From NCBI GenBank assembly GCA_004172935.1, contig SDZD01000030.1, positions 1 to 64,000 on the forward strand: 64,000 nucleotides of DNA. Reading direction: 5' to 3'. A model generated the notes under the pieces. It did not search any database, had not been told where the DNA came from, and worked only from the letters and a program-made list of their open reading frames with translations. The position numbers and the translations under genes are program-made. Each line of letters opens with the position of its first letter. Within the stretch, counting starts at the first letter, position 1. Below are positions 15,865 to 24,484 of this stretch, one piece after another. Source of the DNA: a bacterium. GTDB taxonomy: Bacteria > Armatimonadota > Abditibacteriia > Abditibacteriales > Abditibacteriaceae.

Positions 15865-17490
15865 TTAGAACTGCTGGCCTATGCCTAGGAAGAATTGTTT
15901 GCCTTCTTTGGAGAATCCGAAGTCGGCGCTGATCATCGTTGACTGGTTCCAGCCAATGCGAATACCTGTGCCGTATGAAACCTTCATATTCTTGAAGTTG
16001 ATGTCAAACCAATTGTCGCGCACTGTGCCCAGATCAAGGAATGGTGAAACGTTCAGGCTGAAGCGCTGGCCCAGCAATTTCGTTTCGCCAACACGGTAGC
16101 GAAGTTCGGCGTTGGCGAAGAACACTGCGCGCGCCAAGTAGCGGTTGGCGACGTAGCCACGGAGCGAGTCGGAGCCACCCAGGGAGTTGATGCTACCATC
16201 GGGACTCCACTGGTCCTGATATTCGAAGAAGGGGGCGTTACGGCCAAAAATGTTGCCTGTTGCGAGGCGTCCGGCAAAGACGGTGCGCTGGCCGAATGGC
16301 AACTTATGATAGAAGCGGGCCTGGGCGAACAGCTTGTCGAATGAGAAGTCTGAACCGATAGTTGGGCTGGAATATTCGTTGGCCAGTTCCAGATACAGTC
16401 CCTTGGTGGGGTCTGGCTCGAAGTCGCGGGTGTCGTAGATGAGCGCTTGCTGGAGAATCGACACCATTCCTCCTTCGATTCCCTTCGCGATTCCTAGTTG
16501 GGCGTCTCGTTCCAGAACCGACTGACCATTAGGCACGCCGTTGGCGTTGAGGCGCCCTGTGAATGTCGAATAGTTCAGTTTCTGGAGTTCGTAGCCACCC
16601 ATTAATTTCAACTTACCTTTGCCGAGCGCATAGTCCGCTTTGAGGTTGAGCATGGCTTCCTTTTCGCGGAAGCGGTTTGAGAGCGAGTCGGTGACGAGCG
16701 GTGCTTCACCGGGGCCGCCAGGACGCACCTCACTACGGGCTTTGTCGAAGTCGGTGTACTTATCGAAGGTTCGGCCATCGGGCAGCGTCAACTTGCCCAG
16801 TGTGCGCTCTGTGATGCCGAAGTAGATATTGTTAGGATTGTCGCTGATTTTAAGGTCTGCCTTCAGGCGGAAGCGGGAATTCTTGAAATAGGGCATGTCC
16901 AGTGACGCCGCGAACTCCTGGGCATCCTTGTCGGTGACGAAGGCGTTGAGCGAGAGCTTGGCGACATATGGGGTGTAGCGGAAGCGGGGATCTTCCTTTT
17001 TGCCGTTCCAGAAGATGTTTGCACGCGCTCCGGTGCCGTTGCCATACACAGGGTCGGATGAAAAGTCGGGGAGGAACGTGAAAAACTGCCCCTCTTTCTT
17101 TTTGTCGAAGTCGGCGTCGGAGATGCGGCGCGCTCGGAAGTATTCGGGGACGTTTTCTTCTCCCAGTATTGTGGTTACTTGAGAGACGACGTAGGTGTCG
17201 CCCTCACGGCGGATGGTAACAGTTGGCGTGCTGGTCTTCGCCACACGGTCAAGCGCGTCGGCCAGCGAAAGCCCCTGCGCGTCGAGAGTCACTGTGCCTA
17301 TGACTCCATCCCCTATGCGGTACTGGACTTTTGCTTCTTCGAAAAGCCGGGTTAGAACGTCTTTTACCGGTTCGGCCACGGCGCGTACCGAATAGGTTTG
17401 GGTAATAGGGTTGGGAGCCGTGTCTTGCGCGATGGCAGGAGCGGCAACTGCGAGAAGGAGTGGTGTGAAGGCAATTAAGGCAGTTCGCAT
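15865..17490 (-). CDS. STN domain fused to Omp85-type outer-membrane barrel
   Basis: A 541-residue protein with a signal peptide (1-21, AIA-QD). Residues about 30-105 look like an STN/secretin N-terminal domain (VKDVLTRLFEEAKVQYRI..., then LSLADALDRVAKTS). The C-terminal 200 or so residues look like a surface-antigen/Omp85 barrel, with SDSLRGYVANRYLARAVFF carrying the LRGY motif, repeated amphipathic strands and a terminal Phe. I see no clear POTRA domains, which Omp85 proteins normally have. It may be a protein or lipid translocation pore, or an energised receptor. Five 11-bp repeats lie upstream. Confidence 0.75.
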   Translation of the reverse strand: MRTALIAFTPLLLAVAAPAIAQDTAPNPITQTYSVRAVAEPVKDVLTRLFEEAKVQYRIGDGVIGTVTLDAQGLSLADALDRVAKTSTPTVTIRREGDTYVVSQVTTILGEENVPEYFRARRISDADFDKKKEGQFFTFLPDFSSDPVYGNGTGARANIFWNGKKEDPRFRYTPYVAKLSLNAFVTDKDAQEFAASLDMPYFKNSRFRLKADLKISDNPNNIYFGITERTLGKLTLPDGRTFDKYTDFDKARSEVRPGGPGEAPLVTDSLSNRFREKEAMLNLKADYALGKGKLKLMGGYELQKLNYSTFTGRLNANGVPNGQSVLERDAQLGIAKGIEGGMVSILQQALIYDTRDFEPDPTKGLYLELANEYSSPTIGSDFSFDKLFAQARFYHKLPFGQRTVFAGRLATGNIFGRNAPFFEYQDQWSPDGSINSLGGSDSLRGYVANRYLARAVFFANAELRYRVGETKLLGQRFSLNVSPFLDLGTVRDNWFDINFKNMKVSYGTGIRIGWNQSTMISADFGFSKEGKQFFLGIGQQF

Positions 17491-17927
17491 AGCTTAGGAA
17501 TTGGCTCCGTCCGTCCTAGAGACTATGGAGCGCTTTGGATTTTGAGCCTCCAATCTGAGAATATTCTGTGAGTATTCTGAGGATAATATGAGAATTTTCA
17601 GAGAATCCTTTGGTTGTCTATGATGACTGAATTTGAACTGTAGGAACACATCCCTGCCACTCACCTGTGTAATGCGGCAGGTTTGATTCAATACGTGGAC
17701 GTAATTGATGCCAGACGGGGTTAGGCGGCCTTCAAGGATCTATTGGATTTTGGCAATAGCCGGGAGGGAGGACTTTTATCTTCTCGCTTTATTTGCTGGA
17801 TTAAGTCTATTCTTAGGGGTTATTTAAATTTCTTTTCCACTGATGATTTTATAGAGCAGCGTATAAAGAGGGCTTACTGACATAGGCTCCAATGGGGGAG
17901 TTGGGTATTTTTCTAATGGGGCCTAAT
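17491..17927. other. Intergenic region holding the 11-bp repeat array
   Basis: This region is 437 bases between the minus-strand GH43-like gene and the STN-Omp85 gene. The part near the barrel gene has the tandem 11-mers (17556-17610). The rest is AT-rich and shows no gene, strong hairpin or other repeat that I can support. Confidence 0.6.
17556..17610 (-). promoter_or_regulatory. Five tandem 11-bp direct repeats (candidate operator)
   Basis: Five consecutive 11-base units start at 17556, 17567, 17578, 17589 and 17600. They follow TGAGAATATTC, with four units beginning TG and the last beginning AG. The array starts 66 bases upstream of the STN-Omp85 start. An 11-bp period in direct repeat is the usual arrangement for OmpR/PhoB-type response regulators, which stack along one DNA face. 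The repeats are directly visible; the type of regulator is inferred. Confidence 0.6.
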
Positions 17928-18968
17928 TTATTTATTGGGTAGGTAGAAGTCGAAGGGGGCGTTGCGGTCGCAGGTGAGGGTGCCGTTTTCCTCGCGTAAG
18001 TCGGCGACCTGGATTAATGAGCGGCGATGATCGTAGGGATAGACACCGTTGGCGCCCATAGTGGCGTCGAAGTGCGATTTACGGCCTGGATGGGTGAAAT
18101 AGAAGATGTAGGCATGACCGTTGGCGACCTCGACATCGGCATGGGCGCCTTGTGGCGTATCTTGTGGGCGTGTGCCGGGGACATCGAGGACGAGGCCCTG
18201 TTTCTCCCAGTTGATGGCGTCATCGGAGCGGAATACCCGTTGGCCACGCCACTCGTCGGTAATCATCCAGTAGTGGTTGTTGAAGCGAAAGACGTTGGGG
18301 CCTTCCTGCGCGCCACCGGGGATGGCGGGTTTGGCGTCGCGTTTCCAATGAATCAGGTCGGGCGAGGTACTGGTCGAAATCGAGCCGCCATTTTGTTGGT
18401 CTTTGTACCAAACGCGCCACGTTTTATCGGGCATCTGGATGATGGAGATGTCGATGACTTCTGGCGAATCGAAGCTGGCGAAGTCCTGAAACTTCCAGTT
18501 CCACAGGTCGCTACTGGTATGGTGTGCGGTGCGCGACGCGCCGCCCCAATCGGAGCGGACGCCCTGAATGTAGGTGACGAACATGTGGTATTCCTTGCCA
18601 TCGAACAGCACTTCGGGCGCCCAGAAGGTGTTGGTGCCCTCTTCGATGGCGAGTTTGGGTGTTCCTTTATAGACCCAGGTTTTCCCGTTGTCGCGTGAGG
18701 TGGCGATGCCAACATCGGTGCCGTAGCAGAAGGACACGTTGGGGAGTTCGAGTTGGGCGCGACGCTGCGAGTAGAACATCCACCACTCTTTCTTTTGCGT
18801 GTTGTAGATGATGAGCGGGTCGGCTGGCCCATCGGTCATGGGGTCGCGGTAAAGAGGAGCGGGCGCGATATGCATTGGATTAGGGTTTACAGGAGGCGTA
18901 GTTTGCGCAGAGAGAGAGCTTGCCCCAAACAGGGTGGCAGTCAAGGAAAAAAGTGGAAATAAACGCAC
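17928..18968 (-). CDS. Secreted GH43-like glycoside hydrolase
   Basis: A 346-residue protein with a signal peptide (1-21, cleavage near LSA-QT) and a five-bladed propeller pattern like clan GH-F (GH43) enzymes. A first-blade Asp lies in DGPADPLIIYN, WAPEVLFDGKEYHMF resembles blade two, an Asp lies in EVIDISII and a Glu in AQEGPNVFRFNNHYW. Those acidic residues fit the base, pKa modulator and acid of GH43. The substrate is probably an arabinose- or xylose-containing glycan. GH117-like activity is an alternative. Plant-sugar use fits the xylA gene near the right end. Confidence 0.75.
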   Translation of the reverse strand: MRLFPLFSLTATLFGASSLSAQTTPPVNPNPMHIAPAPLYRDPMTDGPADPLIIYNTQKKEWWMFYSQRRAQLELPNVSFCYGTDVGIATSRDNGKTWVYKGTPKLAIEEGTNTFWAPEVLFDGKEYHMFVTYIQGVRSDWGGASRTAHHTSSDLWNWKFQDFASFDSPEVIDISIIQMPDKTWRVWYKDQQNGGSISTSTSPDLIHWKRDAKPAIPGGAQEGPNVFRFNNHYWMITDEWRGQRVFRSDDAINWEKQGLVLDVPGTRPQDTPQGAHADVEVANGHAYIFYFTHPGRKSHFDATMGANGVYPYDHRRSLIQVADLREENGTLTCDRNAPFDFYLPNK

Positions 18969-19045
18969 GATAGCCCTTAGAAAAGGCAGCTTTGATGGAG
19001 GTACGTTCCAATCATACCCTTGTTTGTGCCGAATCTACTATCACT

Positions 19046-19075
19046 GGAAAAAACCCCTCTACTGTCAAGAGGTTT
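19046..19075. terminator. Terminator-like hairpin in a divergent promoter region
   Basis: AAAACCCCTCT pairs with AGAGGTTTT (one bulge) across ACTGTCA and ends in T5. It lies between the divergently oriented GH43-like and PAP2 genes, where a terminator is unexpected. It could be an attenuator in the PAP2 leader. Confidence 0.4.
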
Positions 19076-19150
19076 TTGCGCGCAGAGCGAAGTTACGCCA
19101 AAATTGAATAAGCCCGTTGCGGTTATCGCCGCCTTTCGGTTGCGGTAATT

Positions 19151-19645
19151 ATGAACCCGCCTCTTTCTGCCGTGCAAGACGATATGCCCGATCAAAAACG
19201 TCGCTTCGACTTCGGCCAGTTCGTATCACGCTCCTTCAACTTCGTTTACGTCCTCATATCGTGCGTTTTGCTCGTGTTCGTGCCATTTAGTGTCAACGAC
19301 TGGCCTATTGGTAACCGTGCTGTGTGGCTGATTGGCGCGATGTTCGGCGATTTGGTTCTAGTACAGGGCTTCAAGCATATTTGCTACATTCCGCGTCCCA
19401 ACACAACGAACGTTTTCTGCTGGGGACGCCGCCCCCACTCAGGTTTTCCGTCCGGTCACACCTTGCCCGCATTTTTGTTGGCCACCCTCATCTGGCAAGT
19501 TCATCCGCATCTGTGGGCGTGGTATTTTGGGGCTGCTCTTATCGGTTGGGCGCGTTGGAACGTCAAGGCCCATTTTGGCTATCAGGTCTCGCTTTCGGCG
19601 CTGTTGGGAATAGGGCTTGGATTGTTGGCGGGCCGCTTCCTGTAG
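19151..19645 (+). CDS. PAP2-family membrane phosphatase-like protein
   Basis: A 164-residue protein with about five membrane helices. It carries the PAP2 motifs K-x6-RP (KHICYIPRP) and PSGH (FPSGHT), and the third motif as R-x5-H (ARWNVKAH). The Asp that normally follows three residues after that His is Gln here. The two catalytic His residues are kept, so phosphatase action on undecaprenyl- or phosphatidyl-type phosphates remains plausible. It ends four bases before the convergent DUF218 gene. Confidence 0.83.
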   Translation: MNPPLSAVQDDMPDQKRRFDFGQFVSRSFNFVYVLISCVLLVFVPFSVNDWPIGNRAVWLIGAMFGDLVLVQGFKHICYIPRPNTTNVFCWGRRPHSGFPSGHTLPAFLLATLIWQVHPHLWAWYFGAALIGWARWNVKAHFGYQVSLSALLGIGLGLLAGRFL

Positions 19646-19649
19646 CCGC

Positions 19650-20483
19650 TTAAAGCCAACCGCGCGAGCGATATGTGCGAATGCCGATGATTTCGCGCAT
19701 CGCCGAGCCAAAGGCGCGAACGCGCTCGGATGGCTCATTCAAGTGTTCCAGGTCGAATAGGCTTTCGCGGCAGGGTGTTGAGACGACTTGCAGACCAGTT
19801 TTTTGGAAAGTGAGCGATGAGCGCAGCGAATGGGTGGGGGAGGTGACGAGCAGAATTTTCTTCCAACCATGCTTACCCATCAATTGGCTGACGAGGACTG
19901 CTTCGTCGTGTGTGGTGTGTACCGGGCCTACCGCCAAGACATCGCCATTGATGCCCAAATTCTTCATTAGTCTTTTCGCCGCCTTGATGTGAGAGCCTTC
20001 GCCGGGCACTTCGGTTACGATGAGGCGCGGGGCAAACCCTTGTTGCAATAGCTCGATGGCATGAAGGGTGCGTTCCAAGGTGGGCATCCCTAAATCGTTA
20101 TCTCTTTGAACGCCCGCTTGCAAGACCACGATTGCTTGTGTCTTTTCGGGGGACTGATCTAGCTTGAGGGGGAGGGCCAGACTCGAAGAGAACGGAGTAA
20201 AGGCGACGACAATCCACAGGCCAAGCAGGGCGACTGCACTGATGCGACAAAGCCAAATAGCGCGCGTTAAGCCCAGAAGTGCGCCCAGTGTGCCCGCGAG
20301 TATGAGAGTCATGTTCGTGCCGCGCAGCAAGGGAAGCAATTCGAGGAGGTTGAGATCATTGGTTATGAACCAAGTCAAAATGCCGCACAGAAAGCCCTCA
20401 AAGCATGCCCTTGTTCGTGGCCTGGCTAAGTCGACTTTGGTGGAGGGAGTGGAGCGGAAGTTTGGCACCATAAAGTTCCCCAT
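19650..20483 (-). CDS. DUF218 (YdcF/ElyC-like) membrane protein
   Basis: A 277-residue protein with three hydrophobic segments in the first 110 residues and a DUF218 domain (about 125-265). Motifs are AIVVLQAGVQRDND, then LIVTEVPGEGSH, VHTTHDEAVLVSQLM and ILLVTSPTHSLRSSLTFQ. Relatives (ElyC, SanA, YdcF) affect envelope and lipid-carrier homeostasis. The usual GG after the first strand is AG here. The ATG at 20483 faces the plus-strand GT4 gene. Confidence 0.85.
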   Translation of the reverse strand: MGNFMVPNFRSTPSTKVDLARPRTRACFEGFLCGILTWFITNDLNLLELLPLLRGTNMTLILAGTLGALLGLTRAIWLCRISAVALLGLWIVVAFTPFSSSLALPLKLDQSPEKTQAIVVLQAGVQRDNDLGMPTLERTLHAIELLQQGFAPRLIVTEVPGEGSHIKAAKRLMKNLGINGDVLAVGPVHTTHDEAVLVSQLMGKHGWKKILLVTSPTHSLRSSLTFQKTGLQVVSTPCRESLFDLEHLNEPSERVRAFGSAMREIIGIRTYRSRGWL

Positions 20484-20522
20484 GATTATACGAGTTAGTC
20501 TGACTTGCTCAAACTAGTGCTC

Positions 20523-21704
20523 ATGCGCGTTCTCCACGCCCATTCCAACATCTCTTCATCACACGGCGGCATTGTGGCGGCCTTATCTTGTCTTATGCCA
20601 GCTCTGGAAAAGCAAGGCGTCGGTTGCGACATGATCGCTCTTGAGGCTCGCGGCGAGGCACGTTCGCAGTCTCCTCTTGATTCGCCGAGCCTTCATCTGG
20701 CATCGGGTAAAGGCCCGGAATCAATTGGGTTTGCCCCCGGTTTATACGAATTGTTCGAGTCACTGGCTCGTCAGGATGACATCGTTCATTCGCATGGACA
20801 ATGGCGTTACCTCGATTTCGTTTCCGCGAAGGTCGCGAGAAAACGCAATAGGCCACACATCATCTCAATTCATGGCATGATGGAGCCTTATGCCTGGCTC
20901 ACTTCGCGCCGCAAGAAAGCGGTGGCCGAGAAGTTATTTCAAAGCCGCGCTTTGCGCGAGGCGCGCGTCATTCACGCGCTTGTTCCCAAAGAGGCCGAGG
21001 ATATTCGCCAACTCGGTTGGCGTAATCCTATTGCGCTGGTGCCAAACGGCGTCGATTTAAGTTCGATGGAGAATCTGCCATCGCGCTCGGTTTTCGACGC
21101 GAGTTTGCCAGTTGCCAAAGACCGCAAAATCCTGTTGTTTTTGGCGCGTCTGCATCCGAAAAAAGGCTTGCCGCATTTTCTTCCGGCGTGGAAGCGGGCG
21201 CTCGAATTGCCCGGTGCTAAAGACTGGCATTTTGTGGTGGCTGGCCCAGATGAGGGGGGGCATCATGCCGAGCTAGTGGAATTGGTCAAATCTCTCGGAC
21301 TTGAATCGAGCGTTTCGTTTGTGGGGCTTTTGCAGGGCGAGGCCAAGCGCGCTGCGTTTGGGGCGGCTTCCGCGTTTGTGTTGCCTTCCCATTCGGAGGG
21401 CTTCTCTATGTCGTTACTGGAAGCGATGGGGGCCAGTCTGCCGCTTCTGATTACGCCGGGGTGCAACTTCCCCGAAGCCGTACAGGCTGGGGCGGCGCTA
21501 TCGGTTGACCCCACCGAAGAGGCGACTTTCGAGGGGTTGCAACAACTATTTGCGCTTTCATCTTCTCAACTCGAAAATATGGGTATCCGAGGCCGTGCTT
21601 TGGTCGAGCGCGACTATACATGGGAAAGCGCCGCTCATAAGATGAAGGTAGTCTATGAGTGGTGTTGCGGGCAAGCTGATAAGCCGGATTGGGTAATGGA
21701 GTAG
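20523..21704 (+). CDS. Glycosyltransferase family 4 protein
   Basis: A 393-residue GT-B enzyme. The ATG at 20523 (MRVLHAHSN) is preferred over an upstream TTG at 20505 because family members start at this strand. It has SSHGGIVAALSCLMPALE near the N-terminus, a central VPNGVDL and a C-terminal SEGFSMSLLEAMGA nucleotide-sugar motif. It probably adds a sugar to a lipid-linked glycan. It is on the opposite strand to the large locus that begins just after it. Confidence 0.92.
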   Translation: MRVLHAHSNISSSHGGIVAALSCLMPALEKQGVGCDMIALEARGEARSQSPLDSPSLHLASGKGPESIGFAPGLYELFESLARQDDIVHSHGQWRYLDFVSAKVARKRNRPHIISIHGMMEPYAWLTSRRKKAVAEKLFQSRALREARVIHALVPKEAEDIRQLGWRNPIALVPNGVDLSSMENLPSRSVFDASLPVAKDRKILLFLARLHPKKGLPHFLPAWKRALELPGAKDWHFVVAGPDEGGHHAELVELVKSLGLESSVSFVGLLQGEAKRAAFGAASAFVLPSHSEGFSMSLLEAMGASLPLLITPGCNFPEAVQAGAALSVDPTEEATFEGLQQLFALSSSQLENMGIRGRALVERDYTWESAAHKMKVVYEWCCGQADKPDWVME

Positions 21705-21725
21705 CCGCATTAAAGCTATGCGAGG

Positions 21726-21757
21726 CTGGGCATGAGCGTTTTGCGTGTCATGCCCAG
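21726..21757. terminator. Hairpin between convergent glycosyltransferase genes
   Basis: CTGGGCATGA (21726-21735) pairs with TCATGCCCAG (21748-21757) across a 12-base loop. It lies between converging GT4 and GT2 genes. There is no clear U tract on either side. Confidence 0.5.
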
Positions 21758-21788
21758 TGTTGGGGTTTACGGGGAGGAGACTTTTCTA

Positions 21789-22607
21789 TCAGGGCCATAC
21801 GCCTATGCCATGCATGATGCGTTTCACCAGTCGTTGGGGCAGTGGCTCAACATGTTGAGGAAGACGCTCTTCGTTGAGAATGTAGTTCCCATCGCCATTG
21901 TCAATATGCAGTTTGGAGGCGTCGGCGAGTGTTTCTTGCCAGGTGCCCTGGCGTGCGTGTTCCCAACCTGTAAAGCCGCCTTCGATATTCTTGCGGCGTG
22001 TATCCAATCGAGTTTGAATCTGCAGGGGCGAGCGATATTTATAGTGCTTGTAGAGAATGCGTTGTGGGTAGACCAAGCCCATATGGCGCGGCCAGCCCTC
22101 GGTTTCCAGCCATACCATTTTATTGCGGTGTTTCACAAAGCGAGGCTCGGCGTTTTCGGCTTTGTAACGACGCAATTGCGGTAGTAATTGGGCCATTGGA
22201 ACATCGAAATCGAGCGTGTCTACTTCCAGTTGCGTCAGGTAGTATTCGACCATTGCCGCCCAAACCACATGGTAGGCCGAGGGGATTTTGGCAAGGAATT
22301 CTTTCGGATTTTGGACGCAGAATTCGTCCGCATCCAAGTGGCACCACCAGTCTCCGTCTTGAGCGCGGTCTTTAAATGTGTTGTAGACCTCGGCGCGCAG
22401 CGACTCCTGGAAAGTCTTGCCGTCTTGCTTCCAGGGTACTATTTGCTCATTCTGCATCGCCAGCACTTTTTCCCATGTGCCGTCCGTGCTTTGTCCATCA
22501 TAAATATAGATATAATCCGACCATTTCGTGGCTGCGCGCAAGCACTCTTCGATAATGTCGCCCTCATTCTTAACGACGCAGATCGTGTGAATTTTGAATG
22601 GTTTCAT
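21789..22607 (-). CDS. Glycosyltransferase family 2 protein
   Basis: A 272-residue GT-A enzyme. IHTICVVKNEGDIIEECL begins the nucleotide-binding fold, YDGQSTDGT follows, and HLDADEF is the metal-binding DxD. Many aromatic residues follow (WAAMVEYYLT). It is the last gene of the minus-strand glycosyltransferase series and is 15 bases from the gene before it. The sugar transferred is unknown. Confidence 0.88.
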   Translation of the reverse strand: MKPFKIHTICVVKNEGDIIEECLRAATKWSDYIYIYDGQSTDGTWEKVLAMQNEQIVPWKQDGKTFQESLRAEVYNTFKDRAQDGDWWCHLDADEFCVQNPKEFLAKIPSAYHVVWAAMVEYYLTQLEVDTLDFDVPMAQLLPQLRRYKAENAEPRFVKHRNKMVWLETEGWPRHMGLVYPQRILYKHYKYRSPLQIQTRLDTRRKNIEGGFTGWEHARQGTWQETLADASKLHIDNGDGNYILNEERLPQHVEPLPQRLVKRIMHGIGVWP

Positions 22608-22622
22608 ATAAGTTCTTTTATT

Positions 22623-23528
22623 TCAACTCTCACTACCACGTGACTTCATCGCTAATATAGGAAATGCTCCTAAAAACTTAGCGCGCCCAAGAAAGGCGTG
22701 CCAACGAAATGTCTGGCTGTATAGATGCCACGCTTCATTCTTATAACCACGCCGCAAACATTCTAATGTAACGGGGCGAATATGACGTGTAATAATTTCT
22801 AATCGCTCTCGCTGTCGTGCTTTTCCACCAGGATAAAGTCCGGCTCGTTCTTGAGCGATCAGATGATGGAGTCCATCGAGTGTGCGCTTGATATTGGAGA
22901 CTGCGCTGTTATCATGCTTACGATACGCGAAGGTTCTGGGGGATTCGATGCGTATAAATTGGGGGGAATCCCCCAACTTCAGGCACAAATCTAAATCTTC
23001 GGCGTTGATCCAACGTTTTTCAAAGCCGCCCACTTTACGGAGCGCTTCGGTGCGAACCACCAGTGAACTGGCACCGAAAGAGAGGTCTTGTTGGCTCGAT
23101 GCCAGATAGTCCTTGAAGCGCAGGGTTTGCTCTGGTTCGGGTTTGAAATCTTGGAGCATGTCCTCGCTCTCGAACGAAAACTCTCTGGCCATCAACAATG
23201 ATGGGGAGTTATTTTGGTCGATAATCTGGCTGTAAGTTGCCAGTGTCCATGGCATCCATAAATCGTCCGAGTCGAGGAAGGCGATGTAGTCGCCCTTGGC
23301 CGCTGCGATACCTGTGTTGCGTGCGGCGCCGGGGCCAGCGTTCTTTTGCTGGAGCAGATGAACTCGATTGCCGAAGCGGGCTACAGCCTCGACGGTGCCA
23401 TCGGTTGAGCCGTCATCTACGACGATGAGTTCGCAGTTTTCGCTCGATTGATTGATGACTGATTCGATTGCCATACCTACTAATGTGGCGCGATTATGCA
23501 CTGGCATCACGACAGAAAAGCGAGGCAT
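22623..23528 (-). CDS. Glycosyltransferase family 2 protein
   Basis: A 301-residue GT-A enzyme. It has FSVVMPVHNRATLVGMAIES, VVDDGSTDGT and AFLDSDDLW (DxD), then RTEALRKVGGFEKRW and a Glu-Asp pair (NAEDLDLCLKL) as expected for the acceptor and base region. No membrane helix follows, so it probably works at the inner face of the membrane with lipid-linked acceptors. It is packed three bases from the preceding gene. Confidence 0.9.
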   Translation of the reverse strand: MPRFSVVMPVHNRATLVGMAIESVINQSSENCELIVVDDGSTDGTVEAVARFGNRVHLLQQKNAGPGAARNTGIAAAKGDYIAFLDSDDLWMPWTLATYSQIIDQNNSPSLLMAREFSFESEDMLQDFKPEPEQTLRFKDYLASSQQDLSFGASSLVVRTEALRKVGGFEKRWINAEDLDLCLKLGDSPQFIRIESPRTFAYRKHDNSAVSNIKRTLDGLHHLIAQERAGLYPGGKARQRERLEIITRHIRPVTLECLRRGYKNEAWHLYSQTFRWHAFLGRAKFLGAFPILAMKSRGSES

Positions 23529-23531
23529 GGT

Positions 23532-24482
23532 TTATTGGGTTGCGGCGCCTGGTTGGGGATGGTTTCGCCATACCCAGCGGCGTTTCAGTCGGATACCCGC
23601 CTGAAATAATGGGCGGGCGGAAGGGGCGAGGCTATAGAACACACGCAGTTTTGCCCCCAGATGAGGCCAGGCCAACCTGCGTGCTTCTCTAAAGTCTTTA
23701 GCTTGTCCATCTACGAAAGACAGGCTCATGAGGCGCCGAGCTGACGAGACTATCATTTGCGTCATTCCGGGGGTATCGAAGCCTTTTCGGTTTTTGAGCA
23801 GAGCTTTTAAGTAGAAGTATTCGCATTCAACGACGTTTTTCGAGATGCTGCCGGGGGTGTCGACGCGGTAGAGAGCCGCGACTTCGCTTTCATAGGCCCA
23901 TGACTTGTCGCGTGTTACGCGCAGCCAAAGGTCGAGGTCGTGGCGGCGTTTCTGTTTGACATCGAAGCAGCCGACATCGAGCAGGCGTTGGCGCTGGAAA
24001 AGTACCGTCGAATGGCCGAAGTGGAATCCACGCGCACAGCACTCGACAAAGAGTTCGGGCTTTAAGTTGGTGGCAGTGGGCAGATCGTGACGCAAATAGT
24101 CGGAAAGCTCTTCTGTGTTGCCGTCTTCGCGCAACAGGAGATGGTTTGCCATGTAGGCGACATCGTCGCCGTTTTCGAGTAGCTTTGCTGCTTTTTCCAA
24201 ATGGTTAGGACACCAGATGTCGTCCGCGTCTAAAAAGGCAATCCAATCGCCGTGCGCTGCCTCGATTCCCAGATTGCGCGCCGCTGCTGCGTTACGCACA
24301 TTGGCCTCGATAAGTCGAACTGGCACGCCGCTTCGCTCGATGATTTGGACGGAATCATCGGTCGAGGAATCGTTGATGACGATGATTTCCAGAGGCTGAA
24401 ACGTTTGTTTGGCCGCGCTTTGCAGTGCTGCCTCTATCCAGCGGGCGGCATTGTGGCAGGGCATAATGACGGAAATCTGCAT
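23532..24482 (-). CDS. Glycosyltransferase family 2 protein
   Basis: A 316-residue GT-A enzyme with ISVIMPCHNAARWIEAALQ, VINDSSTDDS and AFLDADDIW. QKRRHDLDLWLRVT is the later acidic motif. It resembles the neighbouring GT2 enzymes in the first 110 residues, suggesting duplication within the locus. It is separated from the preceding gene by two bases. The sugar specificity is unknown. Confidence 0.9.
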   Translation of the reverse strand: MQISVIMPCHNAARWIEAALQSAAKQTFQPLEIIVINDSSTDDSVQIIERSGVPVRLIEANVRNAAAARNLGIEAAHGDWIAFLDADDIWCPNHLEKAAKLLENGDDVAYMANHLLLREDGNTEELSDYLRHDLPTATNLKPELFVECCARGFHFGHSTVLFQRQRLLDVGCFDVKQKRRHDLDLWLRVTRDKSWAYESEVAALYRVDTPGSISKNVVECEYFYLKALLKNRKGFDTPGMTQMIVSSARRLMSLSFVDGQAKDFREARRLAWPHLGAKLRVFYSLAPSARPLFQAGIRLKRRWVWRNHPQPGAATQ

Positions 24483-24484
24483 AA

